38,802 bases of DNA, from the NCBI GenBank assembly GCA_023436485.1, contig JAEZIU010000013.1:1-38802 (forward strand), given 5' to 3'. Every line of letters begins with the position of its first letter. The first letter of the stretch is position 1. The notes under the pieces are model-generated. The model was not told the DNA's origin. It saw nothing but the letters and a program-made list of their open reading frames with translations, and ran no database searches. Below, in pieces: positions 22,462 to 30,928 of this stretch. The translations under genes were made by a program, and so were the position numbers. The stretch comes from Bacillota bacterium (lineage in GTDB: Bacteria; Bacillota; Clostridia; Acetivibrionales; DSM-1351).

Positions 22462-24370
22462 CATAGCCGTAAGAGAAATAAAAGATGATGAACGCAGAGT
22501 CAGCATATCTTTTTCGAGTGAGCAGCCAGTAAATAGGTGGTTCGGACAAGAAATACTGTGCCATGATTTCGGAAGTATTGACATGACAAGAATCAATTCT
22601 ATTGGAGTTGCACTGTGGAACCATAACAGAGATGTAGTTATTGGAAGGATTGAAAACGCAGTATGTAATGAAAATGAGAAAAGAACTTATGCAGATATAA
22701 TTTTTGATGCTGATGAGGAATCTGAAAAAATATATCAGAAGGTAAAAAGCGGAACACTTAAAGGGGTTTCGGTTGGATATTCAGTCGACGTATGGGAAGA
22801 GGTTGCACCAAACAAGGTATCAAGTAATGGAAGATTTTTAGGGCCATGTGAGGTAGCTACAAAGTGGGCACCCTATGAAATATCAATTGTTTCTGTGCCT
22901 GCTGATGATACAGTTGGAGTTGGTCGAGAACTTTATGAAGGTAATGAACCAAATAATTCATATATGGAGGATGAAGAAATGAAAAGAAAAAGAAATTCAC
23001 CTATGTTTTCACCGGATGCAGGAGGGGGAGCAGGAACAGGCTTAGAAACACCACCAGTAAGCGGACAAAGAGAACAGACACCAACGGGAGAAGAACTACA
23101 ACAAAGAGCAGTACAGGCTGAAAGACAAAGGGTAACAGACATAACCGCACTTTGTAGGGAATTTGAAGTATCCCCGGATAAATATATCCAAGATGGGATG
23201 TCAATGGACCAGGTAAGAACTCAGGTGTTAGAAACATTAAGGATGCAAAGAAAGCCCAGTAGTACACCTTTAGGAATGGATATCAAAATCACAAAGGAAG
23301 AGGCTGACAAGATAAGGGCAGCGGCTTCAGACGGATTAATTCTCAGGGCAGGTAAAATCATTAAAAAGCCTGTTGACGGCTCAAGAGAATTTAAGGGAAT
23401 GTCATTAAGAGACATTGCGATAGACTGCTTGTATAGATCAGGCAGGATAAGTGCACACAGGCTTGACGACGATCAGTTGTTCAGAGAAGCGTTGACCCCT
23501 GACGGACAATTTGCTTCTATTCTCTCTAATACTGTTAATAAAAGTATGGCAACAGCATACAAAGCCCAGAACACTACATATCAGGCATGGACGAGAAAAG
23601 GCAGTAATCCTGATTTCAAAGCAGCAACCGTTTATCAGATATCAGAAGCAGGTGATCTTGTTAAAATGACTCAGTCCGGAGAGTTTAAAATGGACGAAAT
23701 GCAGGATAGCGGGGTTTCCAAGGCTATTGCTACATTCGGCAGAAAGTTCGGGGTTACAAGACAAGCATTTATAAACGATGATATAGGTGTTCTTACAAGG
23801 ATTCCTGAGGCATATGTAAGAGCGGCCGGAAGAGGTATTAATGCCTTAGTATATAAAATGATTGGAAATAACCCTACGATTTATGACGGAACCGAACTTT
23901 TCCATTCGACGCATAAGAACTTAGGAACAGCAGGGAAGATTGGGACAGCAACCGCAGGTGAAGCAAGAATGCTTATGAGAAAACAGAAAAATCTAAGAGG
24001 TAAAGAGACTCTTAATATTGCCCCATCATTTTTAATAACTCCCGCTGAAAAAGAAACAGAAGCGGCACAATTTTTAAATTCAATTGCAGACCCTTCTAGC
24101 AGTAATTCTGGGGTAGCAAATGTATTTAGAAACTCTTTGAATCTAGTTGTTGATGCAGAACTTGATGAATACAGTACAACATCATTTTATTTTGCTGCGG
24201 ACCCTAATGATGTTGATACTATTGAGGTAACTTATCTAAACGGTGATGATATGCCTAAACTTGAAAGTAGAGTAGGGTTTGATTTCCTTGGCATGGAATG
24301 GCGAATATACATAGATTACGGTGTGAATATACTTGACTACAGAGGACTTTCAAAAAACCCGGGACAATAA
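22409..24370 (+). CDS. Fused prohead protease and gpT-like major capsid protein
   Basis: The product has about 653 residues. Residues about 15-185 are a U35/HK97-type prohead serine protease, with the conserved histidine in ALWNHNRD and the serine in LKGVSVGYSVD. A Gly/Pro/Gln-rich linker (about 195-225) and a helical scaffold-like segment (ERQRVTDITALCREFEVSPDKYIQDG) follow. The C-terminal 370 residues are the Mu gpT-like major head subunit (FGRKFGVTRQAFINDDIGVLTRIPEAYVRAAGRGINALVY). TTG at 22409 follows GGAGG by 8 nt. An internal ATG at 22979 with its own GGAGG would give a separate scaffold-capsid product. Confidence 0.88.
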   Translation: MPMGNKPTPGQQMKRTVDIAVREIKDDERRVSISFSSEQPVNRWFGQEILCHDFGSIDMTRINSIGVALWNHNRDVVIGRIENAVCNENEKRTYADIIFDADEESEKIYQKVKSGTLKGVSVGYSVDVWEEVAPNKVSSNGRFLGPCEVATKWAPYEISIVSVPADDTVGVGRELYEGNEPNNSYMEDEEMKRKRNSPMFSPDAGGGAGTGLETPPVSGQREQTPTGEELQQRAVQAERQRVTDITALCREFEVSPDKYIQDGMSMDQVRTQVLETLRMQRKPSSTPLGMDIKITKEEADKIRAAASDGLILRAGKIIKKPVDGSREFKGMSLRDIAIDCLYRSGRISAHRLDDDQLFREALTPDGQFASILSNTVNKSMATAYKAQNTTYQAWTRKGSNPDFKAATVYQISEAGDLVKMTQSGEFKMDEMQDSGVSKAIATFGRKFGVTRQAFINDDIGVLTRIPEAYVRAAGRGINALVYKMIGNNPTIYDGTELFHSTHKNLGTAGKIGTATAGEARMLMRKQKNLRGKETLNIAPSFLITPAEKETEAAQFLNSIADPSSSNSGVANVFRNSLNLVVDAELDEYSTTSFYFAADPNDVDTIEVTYLNGDDMPKLESRVGFDFLGMEWRIYIDYGVNILDYRGLSKNPGQ

Positions 24371-24395
24371 TTTTATGAATTGGAGGATTAAGTAA

Positions 24396-24728
24396 ATGGC
24401 TAAAGGGACATATGTACAAAAGGGAGAGAGAATTGATTACACCAACAGCACAGAGAGTGCTATTGGATATAAGGACATTCTTCCGTTGGTTACAAGAATT
24501 GCAATTGCCCTGGAAGATATAGCAGTTGGAGCAACCGGGACATTGGGGGTAACAGGTATAGTGGAATTGGCAGCAGAAAATACAGTTGCCTTTGATGTTG
24601 GTGATCAGCTTTACTGGGATACAACAAATGGAAGGTTGACAAAAACATCATCAGGAAATATACCGGCAGGTTGGAGTACCGAACCTAAAACCACTGCAGG
24701 AGCAGTTGCCAGAGTTAAAATTGGATAG
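24396..24728 (+). CDS. Capsid decoration protein, DUF2190 type
   Basis: The 110-residue protein has the DUF2190 pattern: YVQKGERIDYTNSTESAIGYKDILPL, LEDIAVGATGTLGVTGIVELAAEN, FDVGDQLYWDTTNGRLTKTSS and GAVARVKIG. This small beta-rich fold is found directly after capsid genes and is thought to decorate or stabilise the shell, like lambda gpD. The ATG follows TTGGAGGATTAAGTAA. Confidence 0.85.
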   Translation: MAKGTYVQKGERIDYTNSTESAIGYKDILPLVTRIAIALEDIAVGATGTLGVTGIVELAAENTVAFDVGDQLYWDTTNGRLTKTSSGNIPAGWSTEPKTTAGAVARVKIG

Positions 24729-24744
24729 AAAAGAGGTTAGCAGA

Positions 24745-25035
24745 ATGATTAAACTTACAAAACCTGCAGCATATAAAGGTGATATCTTGGAGGCTGGAAC
24801 AATAACCAATATGGGAGATATGGAAAAGGTTATGATAAAAAACGAAACGGCCGAAGAGTATTTCCCCGAAGTAAAAGAAGAAAATCCAGAAACAAAAGAT
24901 GAAAATCCCGACATCAATTTGTCGGATATGACAAAAGCGCAACTGATAGAATATGCAAAAGAAAAAGGTATTCAAGACATAACAGAAAAAATGGGGAAAG
25001 ATGAAATCATTGAAAGGATTCAAACCCATGAGTAG
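24745..25035 (+). CDS. Small head protein with C-terminal HeH/SAP-like motif (FI position)
   Basis: The 96-residue acidic protein has an N-terminal beta part (IKLTKPAAYKGDILEAGTITNMGD), an acidic repeat-like linker (EENPETKDENPD) and a C-terminal helix-extended-helix (LSDMTKAQLIEYAKEKGI...KDEIIERIQ) resembling HeH/SAP folds that bind nucleic acid. The start at 24745 has GAGGTTAGCAGA upstream. By gene order it occupies the place of lambda FI, a packaging helper, but similarity beyond position cannot be claimed. Confidence 0.75.
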   Translation: MIKLTKPAAYKGDILEAGTITNMGDMEKVMIKNETAEEYFPEVKEENPETKDENPDINLSDMTKAQLIEYAKEKGIQDITEKMGKDEIIERIQTHE

Positions 25036-25366
25036 TTTCAAAGATGTATTTACAAGTGATATGAATATTCTTTTTAATCCTGATGAATTCGGAGAAATAA
25101 TGCAAATTAACGGTGTATCAGTAATAATAGTAAAAGATAATGATAAACTTGAATATCGTATAAGCAAGGATACCTCCGGATTATTAACAGGAGATATCCT
25201 TTTTTATATCACTTATACAGAGTTTGAAAAAATCCCTAAGATAAAGCATCCTCCAAGAACGGGGGATGCTTTATTATTCAATAGCAAACCGACGACCATA
25301 ATAGATTGCAAGGATGATACTGGAGCATATCAGATTATCCTGCAGTATACAGGGGTGATGAGGTAA
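25028..25366 (+). CDS. Head-tail joining protein (FII-like by position and size)
   Basis: The 112-residue beta-rich product (VFTSDMNILFNPDEFGEIMQINGVSVIIVKDND, then TGDALLFNSKPTTIIDCKDDTGAYQIILQYT) matches lambda gpFII (117 residues) in size, position and general fold class. Such proteins close the connector and present the tail-binding surface. Start ATG at 25028 overlaps the preceding stop by 8 nt with AAAGGA upstream. A perfect 11-bp stem lies within the gene (25241-25251 with 25264-25274). Confidence 0.75.
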   Translation: MSSFKDVFTSDMNILFNPDEFGEIMQINGVSVIIVKDNDKLEYRISKDTSGLLTGDILFYITYTEFEKIPKIKHPPRTGDALLFNSKPTTIIDCKDDTGAYQIILQYTGVMR

Positions 25367-25998
25367 TGGAATTAAGTATTGACACTTCACAACTAAAATC
25401 ATTGAGTAAGGCCATGAAGGAATTCCCTGACGTAGCAAAAAAAGCTTTGCCAGCGGCAATAAACCGTACTGTTTCCACAGTAAACACAAAGATGCAGAAG
25501 GAAATAACTACAAGATATAAATTGAAAAAGAGTGACCTATCTGGTGGAAACAGGTATAAAGGTGAGAAAAGCAATAACCTTATCAAATTAAAAAAAGCAT
25601 CTGTTCAGGATCCATCAGGTAATATAAATGTACGTGGCGGAACTCTTACACTTTCACGTTTCCTTCAGTTACCTAAAAGCCCTGTGCCGGTTAAAGGTAA
25701 AACAAAAAAGTCTATACAAAAGATAAAGCCTCCAAAGGTTCAAGTAAAGAGGGGAGGCACAAAGCCGGTAAAAGGTACGTTTGTTTTAAAAGCAAATGGG
25801 ACCACGGGTATTTTTACAAGAGATGAAAACGGGAAACTTCGAATGCTCCGTACCTTGTCAGCAGCCCAAATGGCAAGCAACAAGGAAGTATTGAAAGTGG
25901 TTGAAGAAACAGCAGGGGAAACGCTTCAACAACGTTTTGAACATGAAATGGAATACAGAATCAACAAACTGGCAGGTGGTGTAAATGGTAGCTCTTGA
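25366..25998 (+). CDS. Minor tail protein Z-like (GPZ)
   Basis: The 210-residue, very basic protein matches the prophage minor tail protein Z pattern: N-terminal helix LSKAMKEFPDVAKKALPAAINRTVSTVNTKMQKEI, then a strand-rich middle with many lysines, and a C-terminal helix ETLQQRFEHEMEYRI. In lambda, Z sits between FII and U and is needed for tail-head joining. The ATG overlaps the preceding stop (TAATG). Confidence 0.8.
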   Translation: MELSIDTSQLKSLSKAMKEFPDVAKKALPAAINRTVSTVNTKMQKEITTRYKLKKSDLSGGNRYKGEKSNNLIKLKKASVQDPSGNINVRGGTLTLSRFLQLPKSPVPVKGKTKKSIQKIKPPKVQVKRGGTKPVKGTFVLKANGTTGIFTRDENGKLRMLRTLSAAQMASNKEVLKVVEETAGETLQQRFEHEMEYRINKLAGGVNGSS

Positions 25999-26476
25999 TT
26001 TTCTAAAAGGGTTAAAAGCCTTTCTTAAAACAGAGGTTGCATCAAAGATACAACTTCAAAAAGAAGAATCTGAACCGTTGGAATACGTTAATCCTTATGT
26101 TGAGATATGTTATCTTCCACATAAAAATTTTATGCCTTTAGATTTTCAAGTCCCCCTTTTGCTTGTAACTATTGATGAAGGTTCAGACGGTGCAAACGAA
26201 CATGAACTCAATGTTCGTCTGATTCTTGCGACATATGGCGGTGGTGTATACGAAGATACAAAAATTCCTGATGCAAAAGGCTATATTGATTTAATCAATT
26301 TCATCGAATTTACTCGGCAGGCTCTTATAAACCACTCTGTTATAAATGGTCTTGGAGCAATTCAAAGACCAATCAATTACGGTATGTATGATACGGAGCT
26401 TATATACCCATACTGGTACGGATATATTACATTTACAGCAAGTATTCCGGCAACAGAATACTTGCTAAATTTTTAG
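25985..26476 (+). CDS. Tail completion/terminator protein (U-like)
   Basis: The 163-residue protein has an alpha/beta layout seen in tail terminator proteins: DFLKGLKAFLKTEVASKIQ helix, YVEICYLP strand, VPLLLVTIDEGSDG, HELNVRLILATYGGGVYED, a helix FIEFTRQALINHSVI and a final YPYWYGYITFTASIPATE. Position after Z and before the sheath fits the ring that caps the tail. It overlaps Z by 14 nt with AGGTGG upstream. Confidence 0.75.
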   Translation: MVALDFLKGLKAFLKTEVASKIQLQKEESEPLEYVNPYVEICYLPHKNFMPLDFQVPLLLVTIDEGSDGANEHELNVRLILATYGGGVYEDTKIPDAKGYIDLINFIEFTRQALINHSVINGLGAIQRPINYGMYDTELIYPYWYGYITFTASIPATEYLLNF

Positions 26477-26492
26477 AGAGGAAGTGAAGCAA

Positions 26493-27959
26493 ATGTATAA
26501 ACACGGCGTGTATAGTGAGCAGATTCCTTTTGCGGGAAACATTGCTACTAAGGCACTTGGTACAATTCCGGTCTACATAGGTACGGCTCCAATACAGCAA
26601 GTAAATGCTGATGGTTCATCAAGTTTCGACTATTCAGCATTAATTAATACTCCAATAATAGTTGAAAGTCTTGCGGATGCTAAGGCTAAAATAGGTTACT
26701 CAAACAACTGGGATAAGTATACTCTTGGAGAGGTCATAAAGGCCCACTTTGATAATGGGGTAGCAGCCATAGGCCCTATTATTGTAATTAATATGGCAAA
26801 CCCGGAATTATTGGAAAGTACCGAAACAACAACAGCTGTCACCTTATCAGGTTCTGCCGGTAGCAAAGTGGGCTATATCATGGAGCCTCAGGTCGCTATT
26901 GAAAGTGTTACAGTTACCGCTGAGACTACAATAACAGAAAATGATTATATCCTTGCCTATGAGGACGATGCCATTAAGATAACAATTACTAAATCCGACT
27001 TTACTGATACAACAGTAATGGCAGTATATAAAAGAATTGATGTATCCGACACTGCATTTACCTCTAATATGTTTGAAACTGCACTGGCAGCATTGGACAT
27101 TGTAGAAATCACTTGCGGAGTAATACCAAATATATTGGCGGCTCCTGGTTACTCCGAAAAACCACTTTACCACGAGAAGATGATATCAAAGGCTTTGGCA
27201 AGAATATCACAAAAATGGTATATATCATGCATCTCTGATATTCCATCGGATACAAATGATACGGTAATAAAAGCTATTACATGGAAAGAAAGTAACGGAT
27301 ATAACAGCAAACTGGACAAGGCTTGTTGGCCTATGGTGAAATTCGGAGAGAAGCAGTACCATCTGTCAACGCTTGCTGTAGTCACAATACAGCAACAAGA
27401 TACGGATGCCGGAAGTATACCTTACATAAGTCCATCAAACAAAGGTATTAATGCATCTTCAGTAATCCTAAAAAATGGTAAAGCTATAGCCTTTGACGAG
27501 GTAACGGCTAACAGTCTTAACAAAATAGGTATCACCACAACGAATCTTGTTCGTGGCAGCATAAGGCTCTGGGGTCCGCATATGGCAAACTATGATTATG
27601 ATCATTTGGATAATATTAAGCCTGAAGACAGGACAGATTCCAGTATACGTATGATGCAGTATTTGCTTAATACGCTGCAATATAATTATTTGGACAGTGT
27701 AGATAAGCCTTTCAGTAAGCGGGACATTGACAGTATAAAAGCAAGCGTTCAACAGTGGCTTAATGGACTTGTAAATGAGGGTAAACTACTGTATGCAACT
27801 ATACAATTTTCTGAAACCAATAGTACCGGTGATATGGTTAATGGAGACTTTGTTTTTGATGTTGCTACAACTACGACACCAAATGCCAAGTCATTGACAT
27901 TCAGGGTGCAGTATAGTCTGGCTGGACTTGATACCCTTACCGGAGGTGATGAGCAGTGA
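26493..27959 (+). CDS. Contractile tail sheath protein
   Basis: The 488-residue protein is a tail sheath subunit. It has an N-terminal extension that embraces neighbours, IPVYIGTAPI, LADAKAKIGYSNNWDKYTLGEVIKAHFDNG and a C-terminal polymerisation region (RMMQYLLNTLQYNYLDSVDKPFSKRDIDSIKASVQQWLNGL). A variable inserted domain occupies about residues 110-200. Its presence assigns the virion to the myovirus type. ATG at 26493 is preferred over GTG at 26484 because AGAGGAAG is too close to the latter. Confidence 0.93.
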   Translation: MYKHGVYSEQIPFAGNIATKALGTIPVYIGTAPIQQVNADGSSSFDYSALINTPIIVESLADAKAKIGYSNNWDKYTLGEVIKAHFDNGVAAIGPIIVINMANPELLESTETTTAVTLSGSAGSKVGYIMEPQVAIESVTVTAETTITENDYILAYEDDAIKITITKSDFTDTTVMAVYKRIDVSDTAFTSNMFETALAALDIVEITCGVIPNILAAPGYSEKPLYHEKMISKALARISQKWYISCISDIPSDTNDTVIKAITWKESNGYNSKLDKACWPMVKFGEKQYHLSTLAVVTIQQQDTDAGSIPYISPSNKGINASSVILKNGKAIAFDEVTANSLNKIGITTTNLVRGSIRLWGPHMANYDYDHLDNIKPEDRTDSSIRMMQYLLNTLQYNYLDSVDKPFSKRDIDSIKASVQQWLNGLVNEGKLLYATIQFSETNSTGDMVNGDFVFDVATTTTPNAKSLTFRVQYSLAGLDTLTGGDEQ

Positions 27960-28477
27960 TAATTGGTAACAAAACAATACAGTATGCAATATATGACAGA
28001 ACAAACGGCAGGCCGGAATTTGTTATGGATACGTCAAGTTATAAAAGACCCCCGTTGGAAATGCTAACAGACACCCAGAAAGGTGCGGGAATTATGGGTG
28101 AATTAGATCTTCCAACTTTAGGACAGCTGGGGTCAATGGAATCAGAACTTGTATATAAAAAGACAAATAAAAAATCCGTGGAAATGTTTGCTCCGAAAAT
28201 GCACGAAATTGAGGTCCGTTGGGTAAGTGATGCACTGGATAGTTCAAATGGTTCTGTAAAAACAGAAGCCCACAAGGAAATTATTAAGTACATCCCGAAA
28301 AAATTTGAGTTGGGGGATATTGAAGCAAATACGGCAAACGAAGCAACACTTACCATCGAAATTTATTACTATCAATATATTGTCAATGGTGAGGCTTTGA
28401 TTGAAATTGACAAACTGAATAATGTATTAAAATTTCTTGGTGTAGATTATACCAGTAGTATAAGACAGGCTCTGTAA
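27956..28477 (+). CDS. Major tail tube protein, P2 FII family
   Basis: The 173-residue protein has the FII-type tube pattern: a P2-like opening, EMLTDTQKGAGIMGELDLPTLGQLGSMESELVY, MHEIEVRWVSDALD, and a final strand VNGEALIEIDKLNNVLKFLGVDYTSSIRQAL that ends the domain in this family. Hexamers stack inside the sheath to form the DNA channel. GTG at 27956 overlaps the sheath stop, with GGAGGTG 9 nt upstream. A 6-bp hairpin (ACAGGC/GCCTGT, 28465-28488) straddles its stop codon. Confidence 0.92.
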   Translation: MIIGNKTIQYAIYDRTNGRPEFVMDTSSYKRPPLEMLTDTQKGAGIMGELDLPTLGQLGSMESELVYKKTNKKSVEMFAPKMHEIEVRWVSDALDSSNGSVKTEAHKEIIKYIPKKFELGDIEANTANEATLTIEIYYYQYIVNGEALIEIDKLNNVLKFLGVDYTSSIRQAL

Positions 28478-28524
28478 AAAGGGCCTGTTATTTAATTATA
28501 TTAGTTTTTATGGAGGTATTAAAA

Positions 28525-28818
28525 ATGGAAACTTTTAAATTATCTAAACCGGTGACAATTAATGGAGTCGAAAAGAGTGAAATTGATTACGACCTTGAAT
28601 CTTTGACAGGTGCAGATGTGCAACAGGCATTAAAAGAATTGGCAAACAAAGCATATATGCCGGGTTCAACCGAAGTTGATCCTTTATATCATGCAGCTAT
28701 ATTTGCACAAGCGGCAGGATTATCCCTTGATGATGTTTCGCTATTAAAAGCGAAAGATTTTAATAAGGTAACTCAAATTGTACGTAATTTTTTTCTCATA
28801 CCTTCGGAGGAACAATAA
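28525..28818 (+). CDS. Tail assembly chaperone, short form (P2 E / Mu gp41-like)
   Basis: The 97-residue frame-0 product begins METFKLSKPVTINGVEKSEIDYDLESLTGADVQQAL, typical of the tail assembly chaperone family that precedes the tape measure gene. It is helical at the C-terminus (KDFNKVTQIVRNFFLIP). The ATG at 28525 follows GGAGGTATTAAAA. It keeps the tape measure protein soluble and recruits tube subunits. A slippery heptamer at its 3' end allows the longer form. Confidence 0.9.
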   Translation: METFKLSKPVTINGVEKSEIDYDLESLTGADVQQALKELANKAYMPGSTEVDPLYHAAIFAQAAGLSLDDVSLLKAKDFNKVTQIVRNFFLIPSEEQ

Positions 28819-28982
28819 GCCCTGGATTAATAAGGCAAATAAAAGTAATAATTACCGCCAATACATCAACCAGTTATACAGATTGCGATAAACTCACGCT
28901 TACTGAGCTAATCGCTTTTTTTGATGATTTGAATTTTTATTTTAAAAAAAGAAATGAAGCAATGAAAAAGGGGGTAGGCTGA
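28525..28982 (+). CDS. Tail assembly chaperone, long form made by -1 frameshift (E+E'-like)
   Basis: T TTT TTT at 28788-28794 lies in frame as codons AAT-TTT-TTT. The -1 frame is closed just upstream (TAA at 28785-28787), is open from 28788 and ends at TGA 28980-28982. Slippage gives about 90 residues of the short form followed by 62 new ones, including ISPGLIRQIKVIITANTS, LTLTELIAFFDDLNFYF and KKRNEAMKKG. This extension has no start codon with a ribosome binding site of its own and fills the gap before the tape measure gene, just as in P2 E+E' and lambda G-GT. Confidence 0.85.
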
Positions 28983-28983
28983 T

Positions 28984-30711
28984 ATGTCAAGTAAACAATT
29001 TCAAACAAACATTGTGATAGGGGGCAAAGCCTCCCCATCACTCAACAAGGCATTTCAGGCTGCTCAGAGCAATGCGGATAAAACCTCGAAGGCCATGCGT
29101 GGGGTTGGCAGTGTCATTGCAAAAGTCGGGGCAGCAGTGGGAACTTATATGGCTGTAGGTAAGGTTATAGATTTTGGGTCTGAAAGTGTCGCAGCATACA
29201 ATGATAGTGCTGAAGCAGCAACAAAGCTTACAACTGTAATGAAACAAAGAATGCATGCAAGTGCACAGCAGATTTCACAGATAAGCAGTCTAACGGCTGC
29301 ACAGCAAAAGCTTGGTGTGGTAGAAGATGATACTCAGACAGCGGGAACCCAACAGCTGGCAACTTTTCTAAATTCCTCATCATCACTGAAAACATTAATT
29401 CCTGCTATGAATAATTTGGCTGTGCAGCAGAATGGTGTTAATGTAACATCAGAAAATATGGTTAATATCGGAAATTTAATGGGCAAGGTAATGCAGGGAC
29501 AAACCGGAGCACTCTCAAGAGTTGGTATAACGTTCAGCAAAGCCCAAGGCGAAGTATTGAAATATGGTACCGAGAGTCAAAAAGCTGCTGTACTGGCACA
29601 GGTAATAACGGACAATGTAGGGGAAATGAACAAAGCTATTGCAGCTACTCCTAAAGGAGTTATGCAACAATTAAAAAATACATGGGGTGACATACAGGAA
29701 ACGGTTGGGCAATCTCTTATGCAGGTAGCCGTAAAACTGGCACCAACAATACAAAAGATTATACCGATAATATCCAAACTGGCTGATTTTGTGGCTCCAC
29801 TAATAGCACAAATAGGTGATAAACTTGTACCAATTGTTGACAACCTTTTCAACAAATACCTGGTTCCGAATCTTCCGATGATAATGAAAGCTATCAGTGG
29901 GATATTGGGTATTGCAGGACAGCTGTACACCTCAGTAATTGCACCTATTCTTCCTGTAATAATGGATGTCTTCGCTGCACTAATGCCGCTTATAAGTTCA
30001 CTGGTACCCATACTTATGCCTTTGGTAAACCTTTTAATGCAACTACTAATGCCTATACTTAATTCTATAGCTCCGTTGATACAAAATTTAACACCAGTTA
30101 TTCAGTTTTTAGCCAATATAATTGTTTCAAATCTTATGAACAACCTAAGTTTGTTGATGCCATTAGTACAAAGCATTATGGGTGTATTTAACAACCTAAT
30201 AGCTTTTATAAAAAACGTGTTCACTGGTAACTGGTCAGCTGCATGGGAGAATGTTAAAAACATTTTTGGAAACCTTTTTAGTGGTCTTGTATCGTTAGTC
30301 AAATTACCTTTTAATGTGATAATTAAAGCTGTAAATTCAGTTATATCAAGTGTCAACAAAGTTAAAATACCGAGTTGGATACCATTTGTAGGAGGAAAGT
30401 CAATAAGTATTCCTCAAATTCCGATGTTTGCATCTGGGGCCACAGTATCAAAAGCAACGCTTGGTATATTTGGCGAGGCTGGCCCAGAAACAATAGTGCC
30501 ACATAATAACAAACCAAGAAGCAGGGCTTTGCTTTCAGAAGCGGCAGCCGGAGTCGGAATACCTCTGGGGGGTAATACATACATACAGTTTTCTCCGGTA
30601 ATACAGGGAGGAGGTACTGATATCAGACAGCAGGTATCTCAAGCAGGGGATGAATTTGAGAGGCGTATGGAGAAGTACTTTTCAAACAAAGGGAGATTAA
30701 GTTATGCATGA
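28984..30711 (+). CDS. Tail tape measure protein
   Basis: The 575-residue protein has a classic tape measure layout: N-terminal MSSKQFQTNIVIGGKASPSLNKAFQAAQSNADKTSKAM, a helical and glycine-rich stretch, a long region of amphipathic to hydrophobic helices (about 245-420, such as IIPIISKLADFVAPLIAQIGD and LMPLVNLLMQLLMPILNSI), and a C-terminal IPSWIPFVGGKSISIPQIPMFASGA segment common at the end of these proteins. It sets tail length and may help DNA cross the membrane. It begins two bases after the stop of the frameshift product, with GGGGGTAGG upstream. Confidence 0.93.
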   Translation: MSSKQFQTNIVIGGKASPSLNKAFQAAQSNADKTSKAMRGVGSVIAKVGAAVGTYMAVGKVIDFGSESVAAYNDSAEAATKLTTVMKQRMHASAQQISQISSLTAAQQKLGVVEDDTQTAGTQQLATFLNSSSSLKTLIPAMNNLAVQQNGVNVTSENMVNIGNLMGKVMQGQTGALSRVGITFSKAQGEVLKYGTESQKAAVLAQVITDNVGEMNKAIAATPKGVMQQLKNTWGDIQETVGQSLMQVAVKLAPTIQKIIPIISKLADFVAPLIAQIGDKLVPIVDNLFNKYLVPNLPMIMKAISGILGIAGQLYTSVIAPILPVIMDVFAALMPLISSLVPILMPLVNLLMQLLMPILNSIAPLIQNLTPVIQFLANIIVSNLMNNLSLLMPLVQSIMGVFNNLIAFIKNVFTGNWSAAWENVKNIFGNLFSGLVSLVKLPFNVIIKAVNSVISSVNKVKIPSWIPFVGGKSISIPQIPMFASGATVSKATLGIFGEAGPETIVPHNNKPRSRALLSEAAAGVGIPLGGNTYIQFSPVIQGGGTDIRQQVSQAGDEFERRMEKYFSNKGRLSYA

Positions 30712-30928
30712 TGTTTATAAAACAAAGTATACAACGATTCAGGGAGAAACCTGGGATACGATTTCTGAAGATTTCTACGATACACCTTTCAAGGTTGCCG
30801 AACTGATAGCTGCTAACCCACAGTATACAGATACACTCATTTTTGAAGATGGTATAGAGCTGACTATTCCTATTCTGGAAAGCGAAAGCCCGGATACATT
30901 GCCACCATGGAAAAGAGGTACCGTATGA
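30704..30928 (+). CDS. Tail protein X, LysM-like
   Basis: The 74-residue protein is of the phage tail X family: YTTIQGETWDTISEDFYDTPFKVAELIAANPQYTDTLIFEDGIELTIPIL, a LysM-like fold. In P2, X is an essential tail protein near the baseplate hub, where a LysM-like module may contact peptidoglycan. It overlaps the tape measure gene by 8 nt and the following gene by 4 nt. Confidence 0.9.
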   Translation: MHDVYKTKYTTIQGETWDTISEDFYDTPFKVAELIAANPQYTDTLIFEDGIELTIPILESESPDTLPPWKRGTV

